A stretch of DNA of 44,807 nt from Purshia tridentata. Taxonomy: Eukaryota > Streptophyta > Magnoliopsida > Rosales > Rosaceae. Location: positions 1 through 44,807 of the forward strand of contig QANT01002631.1 in NCBI GenBank assembly GCA_003254885.1, given 5' to 3'. The position numbers were made by a program, and so were the translations under genes. A model generated the notes under the pieces. It worked only from the letters and a program-made list of their open reading frames with translations. It did not search any database and was not told the origin of the DNA. The first letter of the stretch is position 1; each line of letters begins with the position of its first letter. Below are positions 26,515 through 37,000 of this stretch, one piece after another.

Positions 26515-27640
26515 TGGCACATGATGCATCCTTGGATTGTAGTGAAATATTAACCACATGGGTAATTTTAAAGAAATTGAAACCTAAAGTAATATTGAAA
26601 TAATGGCCAAACCACAAGGACTAGAAATGTAGTTTGACCTTTTTTGTATGATTCTTGATGGTCTGAGCTTATGACAGGCTGCAACTGCCAGATATAAAAT
26701 TGGTGTCTCAATTGCATAATGAATCACCACTTGTTTGGGGCTTTAATTATCTGATGTAAAGCGGGTGTATATTTTTTTTAAAATCCAATGTAAAGCGGGT
26801 GTATATTTTTTTTAAAATCCAATGTAAAGTGGATGTGTATTGTAAAGATAAGAATGTGATTGATTAAATTGCAAATTATATTTCTGTACATGTAGGTTCA
26901 AGACCTCCTCTTACAATATGGACTTGAAATTGTTGCTGAAACTCTCATTGAAGGTCTATCACGTGTCAAGAGGTGTACTGATGAAGGCCGGGCTCTCATG
27001 TCATTGGATCTACAGGTTCTTTTCAAAACTTTGACAGGATTATATGCTTTTCAATTTCCTTTGGCGTTTCCCTTCCTCTTTTGCTGCTTATTATAATCCA
27101 AGACTTCGTTTCAGGTTTTGATCAATGGCCTACACCATTTTGTATCCATGAACGTGAAGCCCCAGTTGCAAATAGTTGAAGCATTCATTAAGGTAAGCTC
27201 AAGCATAGACTGCTTTGTTAATGAGAACAATGAAATGATATTAAATTATGGAGATAGCAGCTAGAACAATTTAGTGGGAGTTGGGGGATTGCAGACTGAT
27301 CTGTTTGACATGGATATATCACTTGTTTAAATTTTTTTTTTGATCGTCAATATCATGATTACTAACTGTCACTCTGTTTCTACTCAATCAGGCATACTAT
27401 CTTCCGGAAACTGAATATGTGCACTGGGCACGTGCGCATCCGGTAAGATACTTCATTGCTACAGAAAACTTCCGGCAAGCTTTTGGACAACTGATTATAA
27501 TTTACATCATGAATATGAAAACACCTTTCCCTTTGCAGGAATACACAAAAAGCCAAATCGTTGGGTTGATCAACCTTGTTGCCACTATGAAAGGTTGGAA
27601 GAGAAAAACCAGGTTGGAAGTACTAGAAAAGATTGAATGA
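14816..27640 (+). CDS. VPS50: VPS50/syndetin, EARP complex subunit, 25 exons, 1111 aa, complete
   Basis: EARP-specific tether subunit, acting with VPS51-VPS53 in endosomal recycling. Exons: 14816-15043, 15469-15636, 16454-16528, 17219-17297, 17719-17783, 17920-18009, 18232-18321, 18465-18551, 18813-18896, 19564-19683, 20478-20506, 20601-20733, 21318-21863, 22362-22882, 22989-23052, 23160-23262, 23443-23612, 24183-24308, 24720-24790, 25101-25163, 25727-25799, 26896-27015, 27115-27192, 27392-27442, 27539-27640. All phases join. Visible: a VPS54_N-type helical region at about 125-420 ('HLVRELEKDLEVANVIC', 'EEGNYCKAFQVLSEYLQLLD'); a Ser-rich acidic linker at about 420-500 and another at about 690-760; and a syndetin C-terminal region at about 885-1111. 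Start: ATG 14816 gives a hydrophobic 45-residue extension ahead of ATG 14951 ('MDLSKVGEK'); 14783 is also in frame. I prefer 14816 because plant orthologues, as I recall, begin with this extension. Intron 8 uses a GC donor. VPS54 was considered and rejected on sequence. Confidence 0.95.
17575..17597 (+). other. Potential G-quadruplex in VPS50 intron 4
   Basis: Five G runs (3, 4, 5, 3 and 3 G) are separated by 1-2 base loops on the transcribed sense strand, preceded by T8. This is a strong four-tract G4 pattern in an otherwise AT-rich intron (17298-17718). Confidence 0.7.
18552..18812 (+). other. GC-AG intron 8 of VPS50
   Basis: The exon 8 end GTAGAG is followed by GCAAGT, and the intron ends in GGATTTAG before GTTTGGCTGG. 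The only junction that keeps the conserved 'SRGVE|VWLART' reading frame uses GC. The donor otherwise matches AG|GCAAGT, as expected for plant GC-AG introns spliced by the U2 machinery. Confidence 0.9.
23902..24033. repeat. 65-bp tandem duplication in VPS50 intron 17
   Basis: Two copies of a unit starting with poly-A and ATCAGGTATTCTCAAGTTTG and ending in GCTATATAATTTCATAA, offset by 65 bases. I saw only one substitution (GATTGT versus GAGTGT), so the duplication is recent. Confidence 0.92.
24593..24611. repeat. (GA)n microsatellite in VPS50 intron 18
   Basis: GCGAGAGAGAGAGAGAGATG, about eight GA units, between VPS50 exons 18 and 19. Confidence 0.8.
25892..25920. repeat. Perfect 12-bp hairpin in VPS50 intron 21
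   Basis: CCACCTTCTATA (25892-25903) and TATAGAAGGTGG (25909-25920) pair exactly around a GCTGT loop, 92 bases into the intron. It would form a stable stem in the pre-mRNA. Confidence 0.8.
26270..26640. mobile_element. Inverted-repeat element interrupted by poly-C, VPS50 intron 21
   Basis: The left end carries CATTAGTCCCTGTGATTTAC and TACCCTGTGGTTAAT. The right end read in reverse carries CTAGTCCTTGTGGTTTGGCC and TACCCATGTGGTTAAT. The ends are therefore imperfect inverted repeats of a 'tagtccctgtggttt' element, a common plant dispersed repeat, around the 95-base C run. No coding potential. Confidence 0.55.
26419..26513. repeat. 95-base uninterrupted poly-C run
   Basis: Every base from 26419 to 26513 is C, inside the inverted-repeat element of VPS50 intron 21. 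Homopolymers this long are rare in plant genomes and this one may be partly artefactual. Frames across it give meaningless poly-Pro or poly-Gly. Confidence 0.9.
26755..26840. repeat. 34-bp tandem repeat, about 2.4 copies, in VPS50 intron 21
   Basis: The unit TGTAAAGCGGGTGTATATTT plus T-run and AAAATCCAA repeats with a 34-base period. The first two copies are identical; the third is partial and diverged (GTGGATGTG). Confidence 0.9.
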
Positions 27641-28196
27641 GGATGCCAACTTCGGATAACTGTGGTAGGTTCTAATCATAACGAACCTCACATGTTGCAT
27701 TTCACTCACTTTGATTTTTTTTTTTTTGATGAGTTATGTATATTTGTTCGTATTTTAATTTTTCTTCATTATATTGCTGTAAATGTTGATCCAGGTTGTA
27801 TAAATTCTCATGCCTCAGTTTGTAATATATGAACTCATCCCTCAGGGAAGATTAATTGTAATTTTGGATCACATAAGTCTTGAAATAATGATATATATCA
27901 AGAGCAAAAAACAATTGGAATCCTGAGCTTCATCAAACTAGAGTGGTTTCCACGCAAATTTCAGTTCTAAAATTATGTGCAAGAGGCTTTTGAGCTTGTT
28001 TTCAGTAGAAACGAAATTTTTATCAATTTTAATTTAGTTGCTGAAAATCTCTCTCTTAACAGCAGGATGCGGATCAATTCTATTCCACTTTTTCTAATTG
28101 CACATAACTCCTTTTTTTATTATTAAAAAAGTGGTTTGAAATACGCAGAACTCATGCACAGGCAAACAAGGCTGTGTTTAGTGTGAATGCCTGATT
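27641..28196. other. VPS50 3' flank, presumed 3' UTR
   Basis: AT-rich sequence after the VPS50 stop, with a T11 run at about 27717. No canonical AATAAA was picked out; transcript end unknown. No gene seen. Confidence 0.4.
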
Positions 28197-28613
28197 CGAG
28201 CAGAAGATGATATGAGGGAAAATTCTAAGCCTTTCGATCTTAAAAGGGTTTACTATTTTGATATAATTTTTTACTATTAATCTGTTTGAATGTCATTTAG
28301 ATATACAGTGTTTTTCCCATAAAGCATTCATGAGAAATATACTTAAGAAAGCAACGTGGACTGTCAACCATGAGTCTAATTGTGTCGACACGAGCAGAAG
28401 ATGATATGAGGGAAAATTCTAAGCCCTTCGATCTTAAAAGGGTTTACTATTTTGATATAATTTGTAAGTATTATACTATTTTGATATAATTTTTTACTAT
28501 TAATCTGTTTGAATGTCATATAGATATACAGTGTTTTTCCCATAAAGCATTCATGAGAAATATACTTAAGAAAGCACCGTGGACTGTCAACCATGAGTCT
28601 AATTGTGTCGACC
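28197..28613. repeat. Tandem duplication, 194-bp period, downstream of VPS50
   Basis: Copy 1 (28197-28390) and copy 2 (28391-28613) both begin CGAGCAGAAGATGATATGAG and end CATGAGTCTAATTGTGTCGA. Copy 2 has about 29 extra bases, itself a local duplication of ACTATTTTGATATAATTT. The copies otherwise differ by only a few bases. Confidence 0.93.
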
Positions 28614-28829
28614 ATGTTCATGCGTTGAAGCAAGGTTGAATGGTTTGTAGGACCAACAAGCTTAATTTCACTTTCCGGACACGTATTCACCTACCCATTC
28701 CTATGCTACTTTTCAGTTTAGATCACAGAAGTATGTTGATGATACACTATTTGATCTAACGGTTGAGAAATAAATATCTTATTTATGGACAATAGGACAC
28801 AAATAAATATTAATTTATGTATAAATATG

Positions 28830-29575
28830 TTATTCGGCCCCTGTTGTTCCACTCTATTGGAGATGGTTCCTTCACTTTGTCATGACATGATGATTGGCAT
28901 CCCATGGCGCTCTTCTTGGTCGGTGGGGTCATGAAATTGTTTCTGCCTCTGGCTTCCATGCCTTAGTTAACTCTATTATTGATGTGGCTGGGTAGTGTTG
29001 GCCTAATTCATCCTAATGTTTTATGGAGGGACTCTACCCGTTGGTTACCAAGTTCTAATGGCCTGGCATAAATCCTAAAGTCTTTTGGTCTGATTTGGTT
29101 TGGCATAATTCTCACATCCCTCGTGCTAGTTTTATACAAGAGCAGATTGCATACCTATTTTGTTATCCCTTTTTGTACCTAATTTTATATCTTAACCATT
29201 AAAAAAAGAAAAGAGAGAAAGAAAATGAAAAAAGAGGTGAAAGGAAGGGTTAAGATATAAAACTGGTATCAAAATAGGTATGGGTATCCAATCTCGCTTT
29301 ATACTATAGTTGACAATTAGAAACAAGCTTTCTATTTGGGATCGTCTCTCTGCTTTCCTTCCCCATGTCTCTCCCTTATGCGTTCTCTGTGGATTTGAAA
29401 TGAAATTTTGGAACCATTTATTTTTTTGAGTGTCAATTTAGTGAGGGTATTTGGTTTCCTAGTGTGTTTCTTTTTGTTGTCTAGAGTTCTTTTCCTCTAC
29501 ACTTTGCCTTGTATTGGGATTTTGCCTCTTTTGTTTAAGAACAATTTTTGGGTCACCCCTTTGGGGGACTTTAAA
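28830..29575 (+). pseudogene. LINE retrotransposon fragment (zf-RVT / 3' ORF2 region), decayed
   Basis: Conceptual translation, with stops and frame changes, gives 'GDGSFTLSWHDDWHP', 'PKVFWSDLVWHNSHIPRASFI', 'RNKLSIWDRLSAFLPHVSP' and 'CVLCGFE'. These fit the zinc-binding region after the reverse transcriptase in plant LINEs. The catalytic RT and endonuclease domains are absent. It is interrupted at 29138-29295 by a small TIR element. Confidence 0.75.
29138..29295. mobile_element. 158-bp TIR element with 9-bp target-site duplication, inserted in the LINE
   Basis: Flanked by GTTTTATAC (29129-29137) and GCTTTATAC (29296-29304), a 9-base duplication with one mismatch. The ends pair imperfectly: GAGCAGATTGCATACCTATT at the start against GAGATTGGATACCCATACCT read from the end, and both arms continue to TTATATCTTAACC. 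Removing the element and one duplication rejoins the LINE frame. A 9-bp duplication suits Mutator-like MITEs. Confidence 0.75.
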
Positions 29576-29947
29576 GTCACTTTATCCTTTTAAATTACAA
29601 TTTTGACAATGTCAATGCATAATCGGAACCGTTCATATTTTAGATCACCTATTATAGATCAATTATGCAAAAAATCAACTCAATCGAAAATCATTTGGTT
29701 ATATAATTATTGTCAATTAAATAGAAAAAATAAATGGTTTCGGATTAAAGAGTGATTTTTTACAAAACCGTTAGTTTTTTCTATTTAATTGACAATAATT
29801 CTATAACCAAATGATTTCCGATCGCGTTGATTTTTTGCATAGATGATTTATAATAAATGATCTAAAATATGAACGGTTCCGATTATGCATTAATATTGTC
29901 GAAATTATAATTTTAAGGGGTGGGATGACCTCAGATGACCCAAATAT
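29546..29947. mobile_element. Long fold-back element A (about 400 bp)
   Basis: The left arm (from TTTTTGGGTCA at 29546) and right arm (to GATGACCCAAAT at about 29945) are reverse complements over most of their length. Each contains GCATAATCGGAACCGTTCAT, an AAAAAATCAAC block and ATTGTCAATTAAATAGAAAA, meeting near 29740. No coding capacity. Layout resembles elements B and C. Confidence 0.8.
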
Positions 29948-30288
29948 TTTTCTTTAGTTAATAATATACTTATTTGTTTACCCCACCAAAAAAAAAAAAA
30001 AAAAAAAAAAAAAAATAAATGGTTTCGGATTAAAGAGTGATTTTTTTACAAAACCGTTAGTTTTTTCTATTTAATTGACAATAATTCTATAACCAAATGA
30101 TTTCCGATTGCGTTGATTTTTTGCATAGATGATCTATAATAAATGATCTAAAATATGAACGGTTCCGATTATGCATTAACATTGCCGAAATTATAATTTT
30201 AAGGGGTAGGATAACCTCAGATGACCCAAATATTTTTCTTTAGTTAATAATATACTTATTTGTTTACCCCACCAAAAAAAAAAAAAAA
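29731..30288. repeat. 285-bp direct duplication of the right half of element A
   Basis: TAAATGGTTTCGGATTAAAG starts at 29731 and again at 30016. Both copies run to ACTTATTTGTTTACCCCACC and a poly-A run and differ at only a few positions. The junction lies in poly-A, pointing to slippage or unequal exchange at A-rich sequence. Confidence 0.9.
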
Positions 30289-31047
30289 CAAGAATAAGAA
30301 AAGGAAGATGATTTTAGTACTCCAAAAATAGCTTCCCTTAGTCTACACAATCACATGGTGTTAGTACTTCGAAGAGGAGTGAGTTTTTTTTTTTTTTTTT
30401 TTGTCAGACAGAGAAAAAGGGAGTGGCAGACAGAATAATGATCTAATTAATTACTTTACCCAACATTTTATATGTAAAGATTCTGGAAATTACATGTCCA
30501 CAAGTCACTTTCTTTTGCTCCCTCTTTTCAGGAATCATGATTATCCGCAAAGCGTGAAGATGTGGATTTTGGACTACCTCTCTTTGAAAAATTGGATTTT
30601 GTTTGTCTATGAATAGAAATTGAATTTAATTACGATCTATTCTTCATTTCATTTATGTCATGTTTAAGCTTTGAAAGCATCTGCTGAAACATTTAACTCA
30701 AACAACTAATCTTAAAAAAAATAACAATAAAACAACTAATCAAACAGCTAATCATGGAAATATATCTTCAAACATGTACCAAATTAAAAAGGCCAAAGAA
30801 AAAAAAAATCTTCAACGCCTCCGCATTGCAGCTTTCCCTTGTATTGCTTGCAGCTTGTGAATGGTGTAATGGTTATTAGTTTGCTTTTTGACTCTGCCTC
30901 TCTGGGTCTGTATCTTCTCTTTCACCAATTCTTTTTCTTGTTTACTTATTTTGAGGCAGTGCTACACTCTACGTACAGGTCTCTAGTACGTACTTGTGTC
31001 TCTTCTCTGTCATATATATTATTATGTTCTTCTCTTTTTCCTTTTTT
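30289..31047. other. Spacer between element A copies and SCPL stop
   Basis: Holds a T20 run near 30383 and AT-rich sequence, probably including the SCPL 3' UTR on the minus strand. No gene or further repeat recognised. Confidence 0.5.
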
Positions 31048-34000
31048 CTACTCAGAAGCAGCAGGTGATTGTGTAATGTCATCAACCATTTTTAATGCAA
31101 TGCAGGGTTGATCAACAGGCACCTGTACAAAAATTAAATGCACCAAGAAAATAAGTAAGTAAAAAGTAATTACACTTTATCTTAGAAAAAGCTCTCTGAG
31201 CAGATCAGAGACTCTGACTATTTGTCTTGCTTTAGTACACAAGAGTGCTGCAACTACTGACTTATCAGAAAGACTTCTCTGATTGCGTGAACAGTCAGTA
31301 GTATTTCCTAGTTAGTGTAATATGCATGGATATGATGGATCACTCTCAAGAATTAGTGCCACTTGTGTGCATATATGCAACATATATATTTATATACAAA
31401 AGAAGATTTCCTACTCATTTCCCTAATATACTTTTAATTTTGGCCATCTTTTCTCTAACCTCTATTCATTTTTTGTTTTCTATCACTCGTTTTAATAGCC
31501 AAAATTAAGAAATGGTAGGAAAATAAGTAAAGAATTCTTATCATTTATATATATACACTCTTCTTAAGTATGCATCTTTTATTTATTTATTACAAATTCC
31601 CATTATTGCGTGCTCGACAGCCATTAGGAAATAGTGACGAGCATTGTAACCTATTTTAAAAAATTCACGATTGAGCACCTGTCGCCATTGCCGAGCACTC
31701 AAAATCAAATATCTGAACAAAAAAAATATGCAAATAATGCATCTATCCTAGAGTAAAATATATATATATATATATATATCTATATATATACAGCAAGGCT
31801 CCATTGTGGATTTCCACAAACTTCTAATTTGTGAGATCCCTCTTGTGAGGCCCACATAAGTTGTTTTGTATCGATCCAAACCGTTCATTTTTTACATCTT
31901 CATTGATTGATCATCCTTACAAAAAATTAGCCAAATTGAAAATCATTTACCTATCTAACTTTGATCAAATAAATGGACGAACTAAATATTTTCGAGGAAA
32001 CCGTTCATTTGTTTGATCAAAATTAGATAGTCAAATAGTTTTCAATTTGACTAATTTTTCTAAGAATGATCAATCAATGAAGATTTAATAAATGAAACAG
32101 TTTGAATCGATACAAAAAGACTCGTGTGGGCTCCACAAGGGGATCCCACAAATTAGAAGTTTTTGAGAATCCCACAATGGAGCCTTACTGTATATATATA
32201 AAGGGGGGCTTGTCCCACGTATATCTACCAAAGCTTCACTTGAGCAGTTGCTGCTTTCGAGTGTGTTCTTATTTCTACAAGAACAATTTGCACAGGTTCA
32301 TAATAAAATCAACTTCAAACAAATATTTAATAGTTAACACAGTCTAGAATATGTCTAAGTTGTGCATAGTTGAGATCGAATCTAGATATGATATGAGATG
32401 TGAACATGAGGTCAAGATTCACATCTCAACTTGCATAGTTACCTTATTTTAATTCTTTCAAGTTTCATATCTGTTAGTAACAATTTGGTACTATATTGTG
32501 TATTATCTTTGTAATAGAGGTGATAGTCTCCAATACAAGTAGGTCACACCTCTATTAAAGATATGATATATAAAATGATACTAAAATGTGGTATACCTAA
32601 TATTATTCTAAATTAAGATATAAATTGAGACAACTCAGGATGAGGGTAGTGGTCTTTCTCATGAAAAAAGAAATAGCTTTTTTAACTTCTAATTGAGAAC
32701 ATGAGTTTTTTTTTGTTCTTTCATAAAATTTCGTTTTTTTTATTTAAATTTCATAATAAAACTATATAGGTATCCCCGCAAGAAAGTGCTCTTGCATAGT
32801 ACTCATTACTCAACAAAATAATGAATATCTCTCTCCTTGTCTCCCTTATATATCATTTATTTCACTCAAATGCTTAATACACATGGCCAAATCAATTTGC
32901 CACATCTATATACAATCAAATTTGCTTTCATATGAAGAATGAGTATTTACAGTTTTAAGAAAAAGTTTGGACGCATGCACATGTGGCCTGGCATATCTTT
33001 TTAATTGATCTAATCTAAATAAAAGATCCAAGAGTAAAATGATTATGAAGATGACATCTGTCTTTAACTATGACCCCTTACATTTACATATTTGTTATGC
33101 CAATAATGTTTATTGGTTTATTTGATATTTATCTCATTTTTATCATAGAGAATTCAAATACCAGGCTATTTTTGGGCAACTGTGATTATGATGTTATGAT
33201 GGTCATAATAAGTAGCAATGATAATTGATAAGACATGACAAGCAGAGTGAACTGATAAGACAGTGAAAAATTTATTGCTATGTGCTATGCTGGTGGGGTG
33301 GTTTTGAGTTTTGACTTACAAAGTGTCCTGCTCCAAGAATCCAATAAAAATGTAGGTTTTTGTACGACCTGGTGAACCCTTTAGTATACGTATCCTTGTC
33401 ACAGTAGAGAGGGGTTCTACTCATGCTTAAAAAATTTTGGAGTCCTTCCCACCTAAAAATTATATAGAAAGTCAATAGGTAACACTATATGCACCAACCA
33501 CAGAGAGAGAGAGAGAGAGTTTTACTTGAGCTTTTCAACCCATGCTTCAGTCCCCTTGGTTGCACATATGAGGTCAACCTACAATTACAAAAGAAAATTT
33601 ATGTCATTATAGTAAAACCTACTTTGCAAAAAATAAATGATACCCACATCAGAGTAATAAGTAAACAATAAATATATGGTTGGTATAAAATTGTCAAAAA
33701 GATTTTTGTACATGTACAAGATCTATTGCTCAAACTTAAGAGTCAAACTCTGAATAATTATGGATGAAAATAAATAATACACAACAATCAATGTTCGTAA
33801 AGTATTTGTACTCGTTTATGTGAATTTCTCATGTATGGATAAAATAGATACTAATCAATGATTGTCAATGATCGTTATTATTTTTCCCGATTCGATTTTA
33901 GAAAGAATCAAATTATGTTAATATGTAATTAAGTTAATATATGTATTCGTGAAGGAATTAATCCCTTCTGCCAGATCATGCAATAGCTTATAATGAAGTT

Positions 34001-37000
34001 CCTGTCTAAAAGGATTCAAGAAATCTTACTTGCCCATTGTATACTGTGACATTAACCCCTTTAGCAAGAAGTTCATCAACCTGCTCAAGTCGAAATAAAA
34101 AATAAAAAATCAATCTATATGAAGAAAGAGTCAAGAGAAAAAACATTCAAAATATGATTCTCATATGAATACCATAGAGTAAGGACAAAACTAAATTTTT
34201 TCTTATTTTGAGTGCCAGGCAGGACAAATATGATTTCGTTGCAGATAAGACAGTCGGATTTAGGAAAAACTGACCAATAAAAGAGAAATAAAAAAGAAGA
34301 ATCTTTGATCGACATAGAGAAGTTTCTATTCAAAATTTGGTTTCTCCTTGGATATGCCTACAAGACAAAAAGTCTATATGAAAACAAAATCAAGAATCTT
34401 TTCGGCTCCCTTTGCTTTGGGATGGACTCATTTTCTATTAAAACACATATGTTAAGTTCAAAACTAGTGCATTATACTATATTTTTCTCCTTAATTATCT
34501 GGTAGTTTAAATTTTATATGTGCTAATTATATTAATCGTTTTCTAACATTGCATGTAGACTTATCATATATAATAACTAAGTTTTACTTATGAAGGGATT
34601 CTTTTGCACATGGGACAAAAGTATTAAAAATTTTCCCAAAAAAATATGAATTTCTTATATCTATAATTTTTAATTACGGACATTACTACCTCATCAATCC
34701 TTGGTTTCATAAAATCTCCCATCATTGCTGTGAAAACATGATCGGACTGCCCTCCCCATCTGTAAACACAAAAAATATATACACATCACTAATTAATTCG
34801 CATATTAAAATTACAGTGAAAATGGTAATAATAATAATTAATAAGAACAACAATATACTCACGTGACATTTTGTGGGATAATCTTAAGCTTCTTTTTAAT
34901 GACACCATTCAACAAAGTACCAAGATCGCCATCACCAGCTGCTGATGCTGAAGCCCTCAAGGAACTGAGATATCTCGAGTATTTCTTAACTGCAATCCCT
35001 TTTGATAATTCAATGCCTGTTAAGGATGACACTGGGTCCATTCCTGAGTCCAACAGAAAGTTATAGAAGTCCTGCAAATGCCCCAAACTATAATCAACTT
35101 CATGAACTCGATCTCACCTTTTTGTAATTTTTGCACTCGCAAATAATTTACACCAAAATTAACTAAAATATATATAGTGGGTCAAGAAAAAAAATATTGG
35201 ATTACCTCTTTATCTTGGTTATTTTTGGAAAAATTGTGTGTGACGATATATCGAAATCTGTGGTGCCACAGCTCGAACATAGAGGGAATAGGGATAGTAC
35301 TCTCTGCACTATATTCGCTTCGTTTTGCAGTTTAATATTTTAAATATATATATTTTTGTACTAAATTTTCAATTGTTAACTTTAAATTTTGTTTGTTTTG
35401 TAATATTAGTGTCGCTATGCTAATTTATGGGTGTGTATTTTAGTGTGTTTTATATGTAAAAATATAATATTACATATTTCTAATTTTTTTTACCATTTTA
35501 ATGAGAAAATATGGTATTTCAAAAAGTTGTATTGGGACCCTGCATATACCTGACAAATTCCCGCCCCGCCCTGCGGTTAATTTAGCAGAGAGGGGATGGG
35601 GGATGGGGGATGGGAACCCAGCCTAGTCTTCCTTGTTGCCACGTATGGATCCAAATACTAACAAGTGTATAATTATTAAAGGTAACCGGAAAAAAAATAA
35701 AATAAAATAAAATCTTAAATTATAGCTAGAAACCTTATAAAGAGAGGATTTAGACTAGAAGGACAAAAGAAAACATACCACGCCATTGCTGCCAGAGCTA
35801 ACAACTTGCTCAAGTTCACTCCATGAATTGGTTGCATCCGCAAACTTACCCTCCTGAATCTGCTGCTTAATCTTCTGAGCCATACTGTTCCCTTAAATGG
35901 TTTTGTTAGACATCTGAAATCTGATGAAGCATTACGTGTAAAATTTGACAAAATCAATAGACCTGTTTGATTTCTGCAATCCATTGTTATCAAGCCTTGA
36001 GACATCTTTGAGAAGAGGACCCCATGAAAGCTGCAAAATCATAATATTAATGCAACATTTGAAGTTGATCAGTGTACAATGCAGGAAATAGATTATTGGG
36101 TCAAACTCAAAGCAGTTGAATTGGGCAAAGTACCACAAAATCTTCAGGAGAGATCCAACTGTCTCCCAATGCCACTCCTACAAGCACAACCAAAATTCAG
36201 AATCACATATTTTAGGATCTGGGTATTGTCCATTGGACCAAGTTTTATTATTGATTTGAAACTGGTTAATTAATTGATTAATTACCTCCAAGTTTAAGTT
36301 TGAGTTTTCCTTGTTCAATGGCTTTGAGAGCTGATAGTCCAAGAGTGACTGCAAATTTGCCCCCATAGGACTCTGCCACAATGTACAGAGGACTCTTTTG
36401 GAGACTCTCATTCCTGTTGAAAAGCTCCTCCAACAGTGTGGTTAAGTCAGTGGCTGCCTCCACATCAGTTTTCACAAACAGAGAAGTGTCCTCCACAAAA
36501 CTGAATCCAGTCCCAACTGGGTTGTCCTAAATTATCCCAAGAAATTGAATGAGCACAAGAAACAAAATTCAAGCAATTGAAATCTGATTTGTTCTGAAAG
36601 CAGAGTCTCTCTGTCTCTCTCTCTCACATCCATGTCTGACTTACAACAAACAGAAGATCTGCTTTTTGCAACCATGTTGAATTCCTTGGGTTCAAATTGG
36701 TGTCTAATGGCCCAACCTCTTCAAAATTCCCAATCCCAACTCCTGAAGCTCCCTAGTTTTGTGGAAAAAATGAAAATGATTTATATCTGGATGTTAATGT
36801 ATTCAGCATGAAATTTTCACAACCAGATGTTCTATAAAAAATGGTACAACTTAGTTTCTGGGTTATTCACATTTATTGATTTGATTCATTTGATAATTGT
36901 ACTCACAGGTCCACCCTGCAGCCAGAGAATGATTGGCCAAGGCTTAGAGGGATCCTCAACTCTGTAGGGACTTCTGTAAAGCCACCAGAACATGTGGGCT

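Larger units (their letters stand above)
31123..33319 (-). other. Last intron (12) of the SCPL gene, 2.2 kb, rich in fold-back sequence
   Basis: Donor CACTTT|GTAAGT at 33319 and acceptor TTTTTGTACAG before 31122, phase 0. It is by far the gene's longest intron and carries a (TA)n run, fold-back element B and two smaller inverted repeats. Reading through the donor adds 13 residues and then stops at 33278. Confidence 0.88.

Noticed and set aside
26321..26617. Open frames with poly-Gly (minus) or poly-Pro (plus)
   Set aside because: They exist only because of the 95-base homopolymer C run inside an intron.
14816..27640. Identity as VPS54 (GARP subunit)
   Set aside because: The N-terminal half is VPS54_N-like, but the start, the linker and the C-terminal domain match VPS50/syndetin.
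30839..31111. Plus-strand open frame of 90 codons
   Set aside because: It overlaps the last SCPL exon on the opposite strand and has no recognisable domain.
33278..33475. SCPL gene as a C-terminally truncated pseudogene
   Set aside because: A GTAAGT donor follows the catalytic His codon, and a phase-matched final exon with the expected tail is present at 31048-31122.
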